This document shows, one piece after another, positions 41,545-50,130 of a stretch of DNA of 64,000 bases. This DNA is from an uncultured Latescibacterota bacterium. GTDB taxonomy: Bacteria > Latescibacterota > UBA2968 > UBA8231. Made by a program: the position numbers and the translations under genes. Where the stretch lies: assembly GCA_951813615.1 (NCBI GenBank), contig OX638377.1, positions 3,808,599-3,872,598 of the forward strand. The letters run 5' to 3'. Within the stretch, counting starts at the first letter, position 1. The number at the start of each line of letters is the position of its first letter. A model generated the notes under the pieces. The model was not told the DNA's origin, ran no database searches, and saw only the letters and a program-made list of their open reading frames with translations.

Positions 41545-43361
41545 AGAAGAGGGGAACTGTAGGAGGGCCGGTGGGCGAAACGTTTCAGCCCAAGATGTAA
41601 GCGAGCTTGGGCCGCCGATCCCAAATGCACTTGGAGATACTGGTCCTCTACTTCAATGGCCTGATTTTGGCCATCTTCGTTCTCTAATTCGGCCCTAGTG
41701 AATTGATGCTCGCCAAAGGAGCCGGCCTGCAACAAGACGTCATGGCCTTTCACCGGATCCGTATTCACCAGCGTCAAGCTAACCCCGTCGGCGCTGACTC
41801 GATCAACTAAAGCCGCAACGTACTCGGGCAAACCGGGACGACGGCGCTGCGGATCGAAATAGTGTACGTGGGTCTGAAGCATCCCACCGTTGTAGATCGC
41901 CGCTGGCGTGCCCAAGGCCATCTGGATCAGGGCTTCGGGCAGCACGGGGTTGAGCCGCTGGAAGTGGTAGCACTCACGCGTCTCGGGATCGCTGTCGTCG
42001 CTTTCCAAGCGGTTCAGACTGTGGCAGATGCTGGAGTAGGTCGAGTCGACCACCTGATCGACGTAGCCTGGGTTTTTGCCTTCGATAAAGGCGAACCAAG
42101 CCGGCGGCGGGCAGATGCCGGCTTTGGCCGCGCCCCAGTCGGGGGACAGACCGGCAAAAGCGGCGCGGTCGGGAAAGACTGCATCGAGGCGGGCCAAGTC
42201 CTGCTCGCTTTGGCTCAAGTAATATAAATGAATGTACAAGTAGGGGTCGGGTGGCCGAAAATCGAACCAGCCCTGGTCGCCGTGGCGGGCTGGCACCTTG
42301 ACGAGGCCATCCTCTTCGCGCCGCAGTTCCCACAGCATGTCGAGCTGTGAGCGGGCCAAGTCCAAATGGGAATCATCGCCAGTCATAAGCAAGGCGCAAC
42401 TGCCAGCCACTAGCGCCGGCTCGACGATATTGCGCGCCCCGTGCGGCCAGCGCCAGCCGTAGTACCCACCCCACCACTTGCCGTCCATCAACTCGCCAAT
42501 GGTTCCCTCGGGTCCAATATTGTCGGGCATAATGCCGCCGTTGGCCTTGCAGCGCCCCTCCCACGCCTGCAAATAATCGAGCACCCAGGTTTTGTATTGG
42601 TCGTCGCCAGTGTGGAGATAGGCGTTGGTGATCAAGCTGGCGACACTCAAGTTGAGAGGCACATCGCAGCGAGTCATGCGCTGATTGATCAAGTCGAGGA
42701 CCTGGGCGAATACTTCGTCGTCTGTCCAATCGACTTTGAAGAGCGGGTCGGAACTGTCGGCACCGGGAATATCTTCAAAGGGTGCCAGATAGTCGGCTAG
42801 GATGGGCCGATGGTAATCCCAATCGACTTGGGTAGTGACAAAACGCGGTCCCTTGCTGCCGTTGAGCGGCGAGCGGATCATTTTGCGCTGGGCGTCCCAA
42901 TTGGGGGCCAACGGGTCGTCGCCGGTGTACATGGCGGCGTAGCGCAGGGCACGGGTGCGATTGATGAGGTGGGCGGGGTCGGCCAGCGCCAAATAGTAGA
43001 TGTAGGTATAGCTTTCGGAGTGATGGAACCAGTCAAAACCAGTGACAAACTCGCGCTCGACTGTGCCGTAGTTGGCGTACTGCCAGGTGATGGCATCCCA
43101 TTCTTTGCAGGCGATCTGGTAGATGTGCTCGCCGCCGCCCAACAGGTAAAACAGCGGGAACGATAGGAAGGCCTCGTAGCCATTGTCCGTACCGTCCATA
43201 CTGGTCCACTCCGTGCGCTGGATCAGGGTGCCGTCTGGACGGGTACTGTGCTCGACAAAGGGGTGGGCGGCGCGGTCCATCAAGGCGATCAAGTCGCGTT
43301 GGCGCACGGCCCAATGAGGTGGGTTTTTGCGGGTCTTAGTGGCAATAGATACGTAGGCCAT
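41541..43361 (-). CDS. Uncharacterised protein, probable alpha/alpha-toroid glycan-active enzyme
   Basis: 606 residues with GGAGGA before the ATG at 43361. No signal peptide. Repeated helical pairs with aromatic residues (for example SESYTYIYYLALADP, DGKWWGGYYGWRWPHG, RRPGLPEYV) suggest a six-hairpin toroid as in heparinases and unsaturated glucuronyl hydrolases, with a C-terminal beta region (about 500-606). I cannot assign an activity. It lies beside CBM9-like, PhyH, amidohydrolase and Gfo/Idh/MocA genes, which fits carbohydrate breakdown. Confidence 0.55.
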   Translation of the reverse strand: MAYVSIATKTRKNPPHWAVRQRDLIALMDRAAHPFVEHSTRPDGTLIQRTEWTSMDGTDNGYEAFLSFPLFYLLGGGEHIYQIACKEWDAITWQYANYGTVEREFVTGFDWFHHSESYTYIYYLALADPAHLINRTRALRYAAMYTGDDPLAPNWDAQRKMIRSPLNGSKGPRFVTTQVDWDYHRPILADYLAPFEDIPGADSSDPLFKVDWTDDEVFAQVLDLINQRMTRCDVPLNLSVASLITNAYLHTGDDQYKTWVLDYLQAWEGRCKANGGIMPDNIGPEGTIGELMDGKWWGGYYGWRWPHGARNIVEPALVAGSCALLMTGDDSHLDLARSQLDMLWELRREEDGLVKVPARHGDQGWFDFRPPDPYLYIHLYYLSQSEQDLARLDAVFPDRAAFAGLSPDWGAAKAGICPPPAWFAFIEGKNPGYVDQVVDSTYSSICHSLNRLESDDSDPETRECYHFQRLNPVLPEALIQMALGTPAAIYNGGMLQTHVHYFDPQRRRPGLPEYVAALVDRVSADGVSLTLVNTDPVKGHDVLLQAGSFGEHQFTRAELENEDGQNQAIEVEDQYLQVHLGSAAQARLHLGLKRFAHRPSYSSPLL

Positions 43362-43392
43362 TGGGGTTCCTCCTCAGTGTATAAGAAGCGAA

Positions 43393-44127
43393 TTATTCAG
43401 GTCGCAAATCCGTGTACTGCTCTCCCCGCGCCCCCCCTTCCCCGCGCACTAGAAATACCGGAATCGGATGTTGGTCCATGTCCACCCAAGCCGTGTCGGT
43501 GCTGCAGTAGCGAATCGTATAACCGGCGCGGCGGCAGCCACTCTCATTAGCCTGGCTGCCGTGCAGAATGTAGGAGTCGTGGATGGACAGACTACCGGCC
43601 TTCATCTCCATCATCACGGCTTGGTCTTCCATATCGGGGGCGACCTGCACCTTCTTTCTCAGCATCTCGGTCTCCCCCGCAGGCACGGTTTCCATCTCTT
43701 GGTAGTCCTGGTGTGAACCGGGTATGATGCGCATGGCGGCGTTTTCAGCGTCCGCGTCGTCGAGCGCCAGCCACACTGTGGCCACATCGGTGCCGTGCAC
43801 ACTCGGCCAATAGTTGTTGTCTTGATGCCAACCCACGCTGGTTCCATCGCCCGGTAGCTTGATAAACATGCTCGAATAGACCAAAATCAGGTTGGGACCC
43901 AAGACGGCTTCCACCGCGTCGAGTAGGTACGGATAGCGGCAGACTTCCAGCCAGAACACTTCCTTGGTGTGCGGCTCGCCGTAGTATTGATCCCGGTCGA
44001 GAAAACCCGCGCGTACGCCCACGTCCAGCGAATACTGCATGGCGAGGACTTCGTCCGGCCCAAAAACATCGGAAAAAAAACAATAGCCTTCTGAGCCAAA
44101 GCACCCGGCGTCGGTATTCAGCACCAT
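43393..44127 (-). CDS. Phytanoyl-CoA dioxygenase (PhyH) family protein
   Basis: 244 residues. The HxD motif is in GWHQDNNYW (about residue 99) and the distal His in DSYILHGS, with Arg about ten residues later for 2-oxoglutarate. RIIPGSH is the usual beta-helix strand. AAGGGG precedes the ATG. It is distinct from the copy at 4373-5161. Substrate unknown; neighbours point to a sugar or organic-acid pathway. Confidence 0.85.
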   Translation of the reverse strand: MVLNTDAGCFGSEGYCFFSDVFGPDEVLAMQYSLDVGVRAGFLDRDQYYGEPHTKEVFWLEVCRYPYLLDAVEAVLGPNLILVYSSMFIKLPGDGTSVGWHQDNNYWPSVHGTDVATVWLALDDADAENAAMRIIPGSHQDYQEMETVPAGETEMLRKKVQVAPDMEDQAVMMEMKAGSLSIHDSYILHGSQANESGCRRAGYTIRYCSTDTAWVDMDQHPIPVFLVRGEGGARGEQYTDLRPE

Positions 44128-44177
44128 AAGCCCCTTTCAGTTTTGCGGACGAGCCCGCGAGTCTGCACAGGCGTTTC

Positions 44178-45002
44178 TCAAATCCCGTAAACCCGGGCTG
44201 CATTCTCCCCCAGCACTTTGGCCCGATCCCCCTCGTCCAACTCCGGGGCAAAAGTCCGGATTATCTCCAGACTCTGCCGGTACGTGATATGGCGGCCAAC
44301 CGGCGGCCAATCCGAACCCCACAGCAGACGGTCGGCACCCAAACCTTTGACCAGACGGTTGAAAAATCCCAGTGCCTGAGGACAACGGAAATCCCAGGGA
44401 GTCGCCGCCGCCGCGTAGAAACCCGACGCTTTGATCGACAGATTGGGATAAGTCGCGGCCTGTAGCAGTCCCCCGTACGTCTCGTCCTGGGCATCGGGAC
44501 CGCCGGCTAACGAGGGCAGGGCTAGGTGATTGGCGACAAAACGGATCTCCGGATGTCTCTGCGCCAGCTCCAGCAAGAACCCGTAATTGGCCGGCCCGAT
44601 TTGCAAATTGCAGACTAAGCCAGTGTCTTTGTACGCCTGCCAGAGCGCGTCGCAAGCCTCTTCCAACATCCACTGAATTTTCTCATCGAGCTTGGGAGGG
44701 TAGTAACTGGTGCCCACGGCACCGAATTCCTCGCCCGCCCGCAAGACCCGCTCGGCCGCGTCTTGCTGGTGCATGGGCACATCCGTCAATACGGCCAGCC
44801 GATCGGGGTGCTCTCGTCCCCACTGGGCGCACTCCTGATTGTTGCCCGGCGAGTATTCCGCCACCACCGGCAGCACGACGGCTTTATCAACATCGCAGTC
44901 GTCCATGTGGTGGAGGAGCCGATCTACTCGCCCTAGATCTTCCCAAGGGGCCATAGGAGGGAAGTTGGGCAGCACGTGAACATGAGCGTCTATAACGGGC
45001 AT
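44178..45002 (-). CDS. Amidohydrolase family 2 (TIM-barrel metal-dependent hydrolase)
   Basis: 274 residues. The second ATG (45002) is used because GGAG lies 6 bases before it, while the first ATG touches that site. N-terminal metal motif D-A-H-V-H (residues 5-9), FVANHLALP, and the C-terminal LLWGSDWPP with the catalytic Asp are the amidohydrolase_2 hallmarks, as in decarboxylases and lactonases of aromatic or sugar acids. A sugar-lactone hydrolase role would fit the cluster. Confidence 0.85.
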   Translation of the reverse strand: MPVIDAHVHVLPNFPPMAPWEDLGRVDRLLHHMDDCDVDKAVVLPVVAEYSPGNNQECAQWGREHPDRLAVLTDVPMHQQDAAERVLRAGEEFGAVGTSYYPPKLDEKIQWMLEEACDALWQAYKDTGLVCNLQIGPANYGFLLELAQRHPEIRFVANHLALPSLAGGPDAQDETYGGLLQAATYPNLSIKASGFYAAAATPWDFRCPQALGFFNRLVKGLGADRLLWGSDWPPVGRHITYRQSLEIIRTFAPELDEGDRAKVLGENAARVYGI

Positions 45003-45211
45003 TGACATCTCCTTACTCGTTTGATCTATCTATAGGAACTATCGTACGCAATAACGCACCGATTCACCAATTTCGCAACGGCAGCGACCGCGGCCCCAGT
45101 GCCGATGGGCCATCTATTCCAACATTCATCTTGTTGGCTCAATATCGCGTCCGTATTCTTAAGGGCACTTCGCCGCAACAAACCTCCCACTCACCAAAAA
45201 AGGAAGAGACC

Positions 45212-46192
45212 ATGTCTAATGCATCTCTCGTCAGAGTGGGCGTTCTAACCTGCGCCCGGTACGTGCATATCTCGGGGATATGGGGACCGATCATCGATCC
45301 CACCTGTCAACGCCAATTCATGGGCTGCACGACGCGTATGACCGGCATGGTCATGACCCACGTCTGGGATATGGATAAAGAAGGCGTCAAGGACTTCTGC
45401 GCTACCTACAAAGGGGTCGAAGCGGTGGAAAACTATTGGGATATGGTCGGCAAAGTAGACGGCGTCATCCTCTCCGATTTTGATTCGACCCTGCATTTCA
45501 AAGAATTGGCCAGACCCTATTTGGAAGCCGGCGTCCCCATCTTCATCAACCGCCCTTTTGCCCTCAACCTCCAGGACGCGCAAGAAATAATCGATTTGTC
45601 CAAAAAGCACGGCACGCCCATCATGTCGGGTTCCTCCTTCGGCTCGGCACCGGAAATTGAGCACATCAAACGCGAAGTGGCGGCCATTGAACCGATTAGG
45701 GGATTTGCCGCGGCTAATTCCATGTCCGATTACGCCACCCACGGCATTCACGGCCTGTACATGATCTACGCGTGTATCGGCGGCGGCGTTAAGAGCGTGG
45801 CCTACCAGACGCCCGACTGGCATGTCCCCAATGGTCACCTCACCTTTGAATACGAACCTAGAGGGGAAGAGGGAAAGACCTTTTATGGATCGCTGCAGGA
45901 AATATCGGGGACCTGGGGCTGGATCCGGGTGTTCGGGGAGCGCACCTTCGAGCAGTTTGTGCACAGTGGCATCCACTTCTGGGTTCCCCTACTGCTGGAG
46001 ATGCAGGAGATGTTCGAGACCCGAAAAATGCCCGAGCCCCACGAGGCCATCTACGAGAAGGTGCAGATGTTTCTCGCTGGGTTCAAATCGCATGTGGAGT
46101 GCGGCGGTGCCCCGGTGGGGCTGGACGAAATCGGCGACTGGACGGCTCCACTGCTCAATCCCGACCCGTACCCCGACGGGTTCTTCGGGTAG
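45212..46192 (+). CDS. Gfo/Idh/MocA family protein with degenerate nucleotide-binding and catalytic motifs
   Basis: 326 residues; AGGAAGAG precedes the ATG at 45212. The fold is recognisable (VDGVILSDFDSTLHFKELARPYLEAGVPIFINRPFALNLQDAQEII), but the GxGxxG loop is replaced by GVLTCARYVHI, and the catalytic EKP motif reads NRP, so the usual lysine is missing. It may bind a different cofactor, have lost catalysis, or use another residue. It is divergent from the amidohydrolase. Length is close to the family's usual 330-370. Confidence 0.75.
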   Translation: MSNASLVRVGVLTCARYVHISGIWGPIIDPTCQRQFMGCTTRMTGMVMTHVWDMDKEGVKDFCATYKGVEAVENYWDMVGKVDGVILSDFDSTLHFKELARPYLEAGVPIFINRPFALNLQDAQEIIDLSKKHGTPIMSGSSFGSAPEIEHIKREVAAIEPIRGFAAANSMSDYATHGIHGLYMIYACIGGGVKSVAYQTPDWHVPNGHLTFEYEPRGEEGKTFYGSLQEISGTWGWIRVFGERTFEQFVHSGIHFWVPLLLEMQEMFETRKMPEPHEAIYEKVQMFLAGFKSHVECGGAPVGLDEIGDWTAPLLNPDPYPDGFFG

Positions 46193-46205
46193 TGAAGCTC
46201 TCGGT

Positions 46206-46231
46206 TGCCGCACCACTTTTTGTGGTGGCCG
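46206..46231 (+). terminator. Weak hairpin after the Gfo/Idh/MocA gene
   Basis: CACCAC and GTGGTG pair around five T (46211-46227), followed by a T-poor tail. It may slow or end transcription before the CRTAC1 gene; strength is doubtful. Confidence 0.25.
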
Positions 46232-46282
46232 TTTCATTCCTTGGGCTTTGCTATTTGTGACAATAACAAGGCAGATCGCTCT

Positions 46283-48508
46283 ATGCGGGTCCCAATTATT
46301 GTAGGATGGTTCCTTGTCTTGGCAGCCTGTGCTGAGCGAGAGCAAGCGGCTAGCACCCAGCGCATGGCTAAACTCTTAGAAGACATAGCCGTCAATGTCG
46401 ATCCCGCCACGCATCCGTATGTGAATTTGGACCGAGTTGCCTACTTCCGCGCTCAGTTGGACCACCTACGCCAGTCCAGTACAGCCACCAATCTCCGGAC
46501 GCGAGAACAAATCCTGCAAGCCCGCCTTTCTCTTGCCAACGAACTGCTGCAAGCTGGCCAATCCGAGCGAGCAGTACAGGAGTACCGGCAACTGCAGACT
46601 GTGGTCCACCACCCTCGGCTTCGGCATTCTCTCCAACTGCTAGTGGGCTTGGCCTATCTTCGTTTGGGCGAACAAGAAAACTGTATTGTGCAACACAACA
46701 TCGACTCCTGTCTAATGCCGATCCGCGGCACCGGAGTGCACCAAATCAAGCGCGGATCGAGCGCTGCTATCGAGGAGTTTTTAGGGGTTCTGGGCAGAAA
46801 TCCAAACGATTTGTCGGCTCGTTGGCTACTCAATATCGCCTATATGACGCTGGGTCAGTACCCGGAAAAGGTGCCGCAGAACTTGCTGATTCCACCCGAA
46901 GTCTTCACCTCTGACTACGATATTGGGATTTTCCGCGATGTCGCCCCCCAGTTGGGTTTGGATGTGGTGGGACTCTCAGGCGGAGCCATTATGGAAGACT
47001 TTGACGGCGACGGCTACCTCGATATTGTGGCTTCATCTTGGGGACTGCGCGACCCACTCCACTACTTCCGCAACCAAGGAGACGGCACCTTCGCCGACCG
47101 CACACAAGAGGCTGGTTTGGAGGGTATTGTAGGTGGTTTGAATATCTGCCAGGCCGATTACGATAATAACGGCTATGCGGATGTACTGGTGCTGCGCGGC
47201 GCTTGGCTCGACGAGGGACGCTATCCCAACTCACTGTTGGCCAATCGGGGGAATGGACGCTTTTTCGATGCGACCGAGGCAGCCGGCTTGCTCACTTTTC
47301 ACCCAACCCAGACAGCGACCTGGGGCGATTTCGACAACGACGGTTGGGTTGACCTATTTGTCGGCAACGAATCTCAGGGTAGCGCCATTCATCCGTGCGA
47401 GTTGTTCCGCAACCAAGGCGAAGACTCTGGGCGCGGAGTATCGGCGGTACAATTCGTCGATGTGGCCGAGGCAGAGGGGCTCGATGTGGTCGGCTGGGTC
47501 AAAGGAGTAGTCTGGGGCGACTACGACAACGACGGACAACTAGATTTGTACATCTCGCGTTTGAAACCCGAGGAGTCTAATCTGCTCTTTCGCAATCAGG
47601 AGAATGGGCATTTCGCCGATGTGACGGCTAGGGCAGGCGTAGCTGGACCGCCCTACAGCTTTCCGACTTGGTTCTGGGACTACGACAACGATGGGTGGCA
47701 GGATCTATTCGTCGCCGGCTTCAAGGGCGAGGTAGCGGACGTGGCGGCCGCTTATTTGGGCTTGCTGCACCGCGCTGAAGAACCCCGTCTATACCGCAAC
47801 AACGGCGACGGGACTTTCACCGATGTCACGCGCCAGGTAGGGCTCGACGAACCCCTCCTAGCTATGGGCAGCAATTTCGGCGACCTAGACAACGACGGGT
47901 ACCAAGATTGTTATATCGGCACCGGCGATCCGTATATGGCTACGATAGTCCCCAATCGCATGTTCCGCAACGCCGATGGCAATTTCTTCCAAGATGTCAC
48001 CACTTCGGGCGGCTTTGGGCATTTGCAAAAAGGCCACGGTGTGGCTTTTGGCGATATTGACCACGATGGCGACCAAGATGTTTTTTCAGTCATTGGCGGA
48101 GCTTTTACCGGCGATGTCTATCAGAACGTCCTCTTTGCCAATCCGGGCCACGGCAATCATTGGATCAAGCTCCGGCTCGAGGGTAAGCGTACCAATCGGT
48201 CCGCCATTGGAGTGCGCATAAAGGTGAGCGTGAACACCGCACATGGCAGCCGCGACATTTATTCCACAGTGACCAGCGGGGGCAGTTTTGGTGCCTCCAG
48301 CCTGCAATGCGAAATAGGTCTAGGACGGGCTGAGTCTATCCAGGCGATCGAAATCGTCTGGCCCACCAGCGGGGAAGTGCAGATTTTCAACGACGTCGAG
48401 ATGGACCAATACCTATACATCCGTGAAGGTGATTCTCATCCGACTCGGTGGCAGTTCAAATCTTTCGCCATGGCCCCGGGCAATGGGCGGACGGCACACA
48501 CCCACTAG
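46283..48508 (+). CDS. CRTAC1-type lipoprotein: TPR-like region, FG-GAP repeats and ASPIC/UnbV domain
   Basis: 741 residues from the ATG at 46283. A lipobox (VLAACA, Cys about residue 14) predicts a lipid-anchored protein. Residues about 60-200 are helical and TPR-like. From about 225 to 620 there are FG-GAP/VCBS repeats with calcium loops (DFDGDGYLD, DYDNNGYAD, DFDNDGWVD, DYDNDGQLD, DLDNDGYQD), a propeller. The C-terminus is the ASPIC/UnbV domain (VTSGGSFGASSLQCEIGLG). Extracellular or periplasmic binding role inferred. The TPR gene and a second CRTAC1 protein follow. Confidence 0.88.
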   Translation: MRVPIIVGWFLVLAACAEREQAASTQRMAKLLEDIAVNVDPATHPYVNLDRVAYFRAQLDHLRQSSTATNLRTREQILQARLSLANELLQAGQSERAVQEYRQLQTVVHHPRLRHSLQLLVGLAYLRLGEQENCIVQHNIDSCLMPIRGTGVHQIKRGSSAAIEEFLGVLGRNPNDLSARWLLNIAYMTLGQYPEKVPQNLLIPPEVFTSDYDIGIFRDVAPQLGLDVVGLSGGAIMEDFDGDGYLDIVASSWGLRDPLHYFRNQGDGTFADRTQEAGLEGIVGGLNICQADYDNNGYADVLVLRGAWLDEGRYPNSLLANRGNGRFFDATEAAGLLTFHPTQTATWGDFDNDGWVDLFVGNESQGSAIHPCELFRNQGEDSGRGVSAVQFVDVAEAEGLDVVGWVKGVVWGDYDNDGQLDLYISRLKPEESNLLFRNQENGHFADVTARAGVAGPPYSFPTWFWDYDNDGWQDLFVAGFKGEVADVAAAYLGLLHRAEEPRLYRNNGDGTFTDVTRQVGLDEPLLAMGSNFGDLDNDGYQDCYIGTGDPYMATIVPNRMFRNADGNFFQDVTTSGGFGHLQKGHGVAFGDIDHDGDQDVFSVIGGAFTGDVYQNVLFANPGHGNHWIKLRLEGKRTNRSAIGVRIKVSVNTAHGSRDIYSTVTSGGSFGASSLQCEIGLGRAESIQAIEIVWPTSGEVQIFNDVEMDQYLYIREGDSHPTRWQFKSFAMAPGNGRTAHTH

Positions 48509-48564
48509 TCTCCCCTGCCCGTTCAGCAAGGCCCACGTTTTCGTTGAGAGAGGATAATTTCTCC

Positions 48565-50100
48565 ATGTATTTTTCAAGTCTGCGGAAGGCATCGAGTACC
48601 ATTTGCCAAATCAGCTATGCAATTTCATTGGTATGTGCCCTGTATCACATTGGAGCCGCGTATGGACAGGATGCGGATGCTTCCTCAATGAGCCAAGAGC
48701 ATTATAAGCTCGGTATGCGCCATGCCCAAAAGGGGGACTATGAAAACGCGGAAAGGGAGTACAAGCAAGCTATAGAATTAGACGCCAATAATATCTATCC
48801 GCATGATGGCCTAGGTTTTATCTACGCCCTGCAAAACCGATTCGATGAGGCGGAAAAGGAATTTGCCAAGGTACTCCAGATTGATCCAAGCTACGCGCCG
48901 ACACACTACAAGTTGGGCAAACTTTTTTTTATTCGCCAAAAGTACGACGAGGCTTTCGATTCTTATCAAAAAGCCATTGAGACCAACCCCAAGTATTTTC
49001 CCGCCCACCACGGCTTGGGTGTCATCTACGTGCAGACCCAAGAGCGGGCTAAGGCAGCAGAGCATTTCAAAGCAGCTATCGACCTCAACCCCAACTACGG
49101 TCCCTCGCGCTACCGGCTCGGAGCGATATATCTAGAAGAAGGAGCCTATTCTCAAGCCATAGAGGAATTGCGGCAAGCGGCCAAGCTGGTCGCCAACGAA
49201 CCGTCTATCCACTTCGTCTTGGGGAACGCCTATATGGCAATAGGCAAGCTTGCAGAGGCCGCAGAAGCATTCCACAAAACATTGCAGCTCGAGCCGAATT
49301 GGGCCGAGGTACACGATAAACTGGGCTTGATCTACACCGACCAGTCCCTGGCCCTGTTGGGGGCTGTCATGGCGGACCAAGACAAGCTGGCAGCCGCTGT
49401 TGAGGAGCATCGCAAAGCCGTGGAATTGGCTCCTGAAAATGGTTGGTTCCAGCACAATCTAGGTATGGCCTATGAACGTCAGCGACAGTACGACAAAGCA
49501 GCGGAGCAATTCGTCAAGGCGCTGGCAGCCAATCCCGATATGGCTTACACCCGTTATCGGCTCGGCATGATCTATTCGAGAGACAAAAAATACCAAGAAG
49601 CTATTGAGGAATACCAGTATGCCATCCGGGTCGAGCCCGATCGGTCGGTTTTCCACTACGCCTTGGGGGCCGTATACGCCAAGATCGGCAGCGAGGAAGA
49701 GGCGATTGGCAAATTCAAAAAAGCCATCGAACTCGACTACTACAATGCCGAAGCCCATTTCGGCCTGGCCAACGCCTATCTGAAACAGGGCAAAGGTGAG
49801 GAGGGCGCAAAGGGGATGGAGATCTTCAAAAAACTGCGCGAAGGCAATATCGCGGATCTGGAACAACGGGTCGTCTTAGTGCCCGACAATCCAAAATACC
49901 ACGGCGAATTAGCCGCTCACTATACCCAACAGAGTAGGTATATAAAGGCGATCAATGAATACAAGCTGGCCATCGGTCTCGATCCGCATAATCTCGAGTA
50001 TCGCCGGTTGCTCAAAGATGCCTATATCAAAGCAGGGCGCTATCGGGAAGCGGAAGAGCAACAGGAGATTATCCAGAGCTTGGACGCCAAACGAAAGTAG
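48565..50100 (+). CDS. Exported tetratricopeptide-repeat protein
   Basis: 511 residues from the ATG at 48565, after AGAGGA. A signal peptide (about residues 1-35, ending near YGQDA) is followed by about eleven TPR units of the form A-x-x-x-Y-x-x-A-I-x-x-x-P (for example ENAEREYKQAIELDANNIYPHDGLGF). It lies between two CRTAC1 proteins with spacings of 56 and 30 bases, so the three are likely one operon. TPR domains bind peptides or assemble complexes; the partner is probably one of the neighbours. Confidence 0.87.
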   Translation: MYFSSLRKASSTICQISYAISLVCALYHIGAAYGQDADASSMSQEHYKLGMRHAQKGDYENAEREYKQAIELDANNIYPHDGLGFIYALQNRFDEAEKEFAKVLQIDPSYAPTHYKLGKLFFIRQKYDEAFDSYQKAIETNPKYFPAHHGLGVIYVQTQERAKAAEHFKAAIDLNPNYGPSRYRLGAIYLEEGAYSQAIEELRQAAKLVANEPSIHFVLGNAYMAIGKLAEAAEAFHKTLQLEPNWAEVHDKLGLIYTDQSLALLGAVMADQDKLAAAVEEHRKAVELAPENGWFQHNLGMAYERQRQYDKAAEQFVKALAANPDMAYTRYRLGMIYSRDKKYQEAIEEYQYAIRVEPDRSVFHYALGAVYAKIGSEEEAIGKFKKAIELDYYNAEAHFGLANAYLKQGKGEEGAKGMEIFKKLREGNIADLEQRVVLVPDNPKYHGELAAHYTQQSRYIKAINEYKLAIGLDPHNLEYRRLLKDAYIKAGRYREAEEQQEIIQSLDAKRK

Positions 50101-50130
50101 ACCTACAACCCGTAGAGATCGCTGGTTTAT

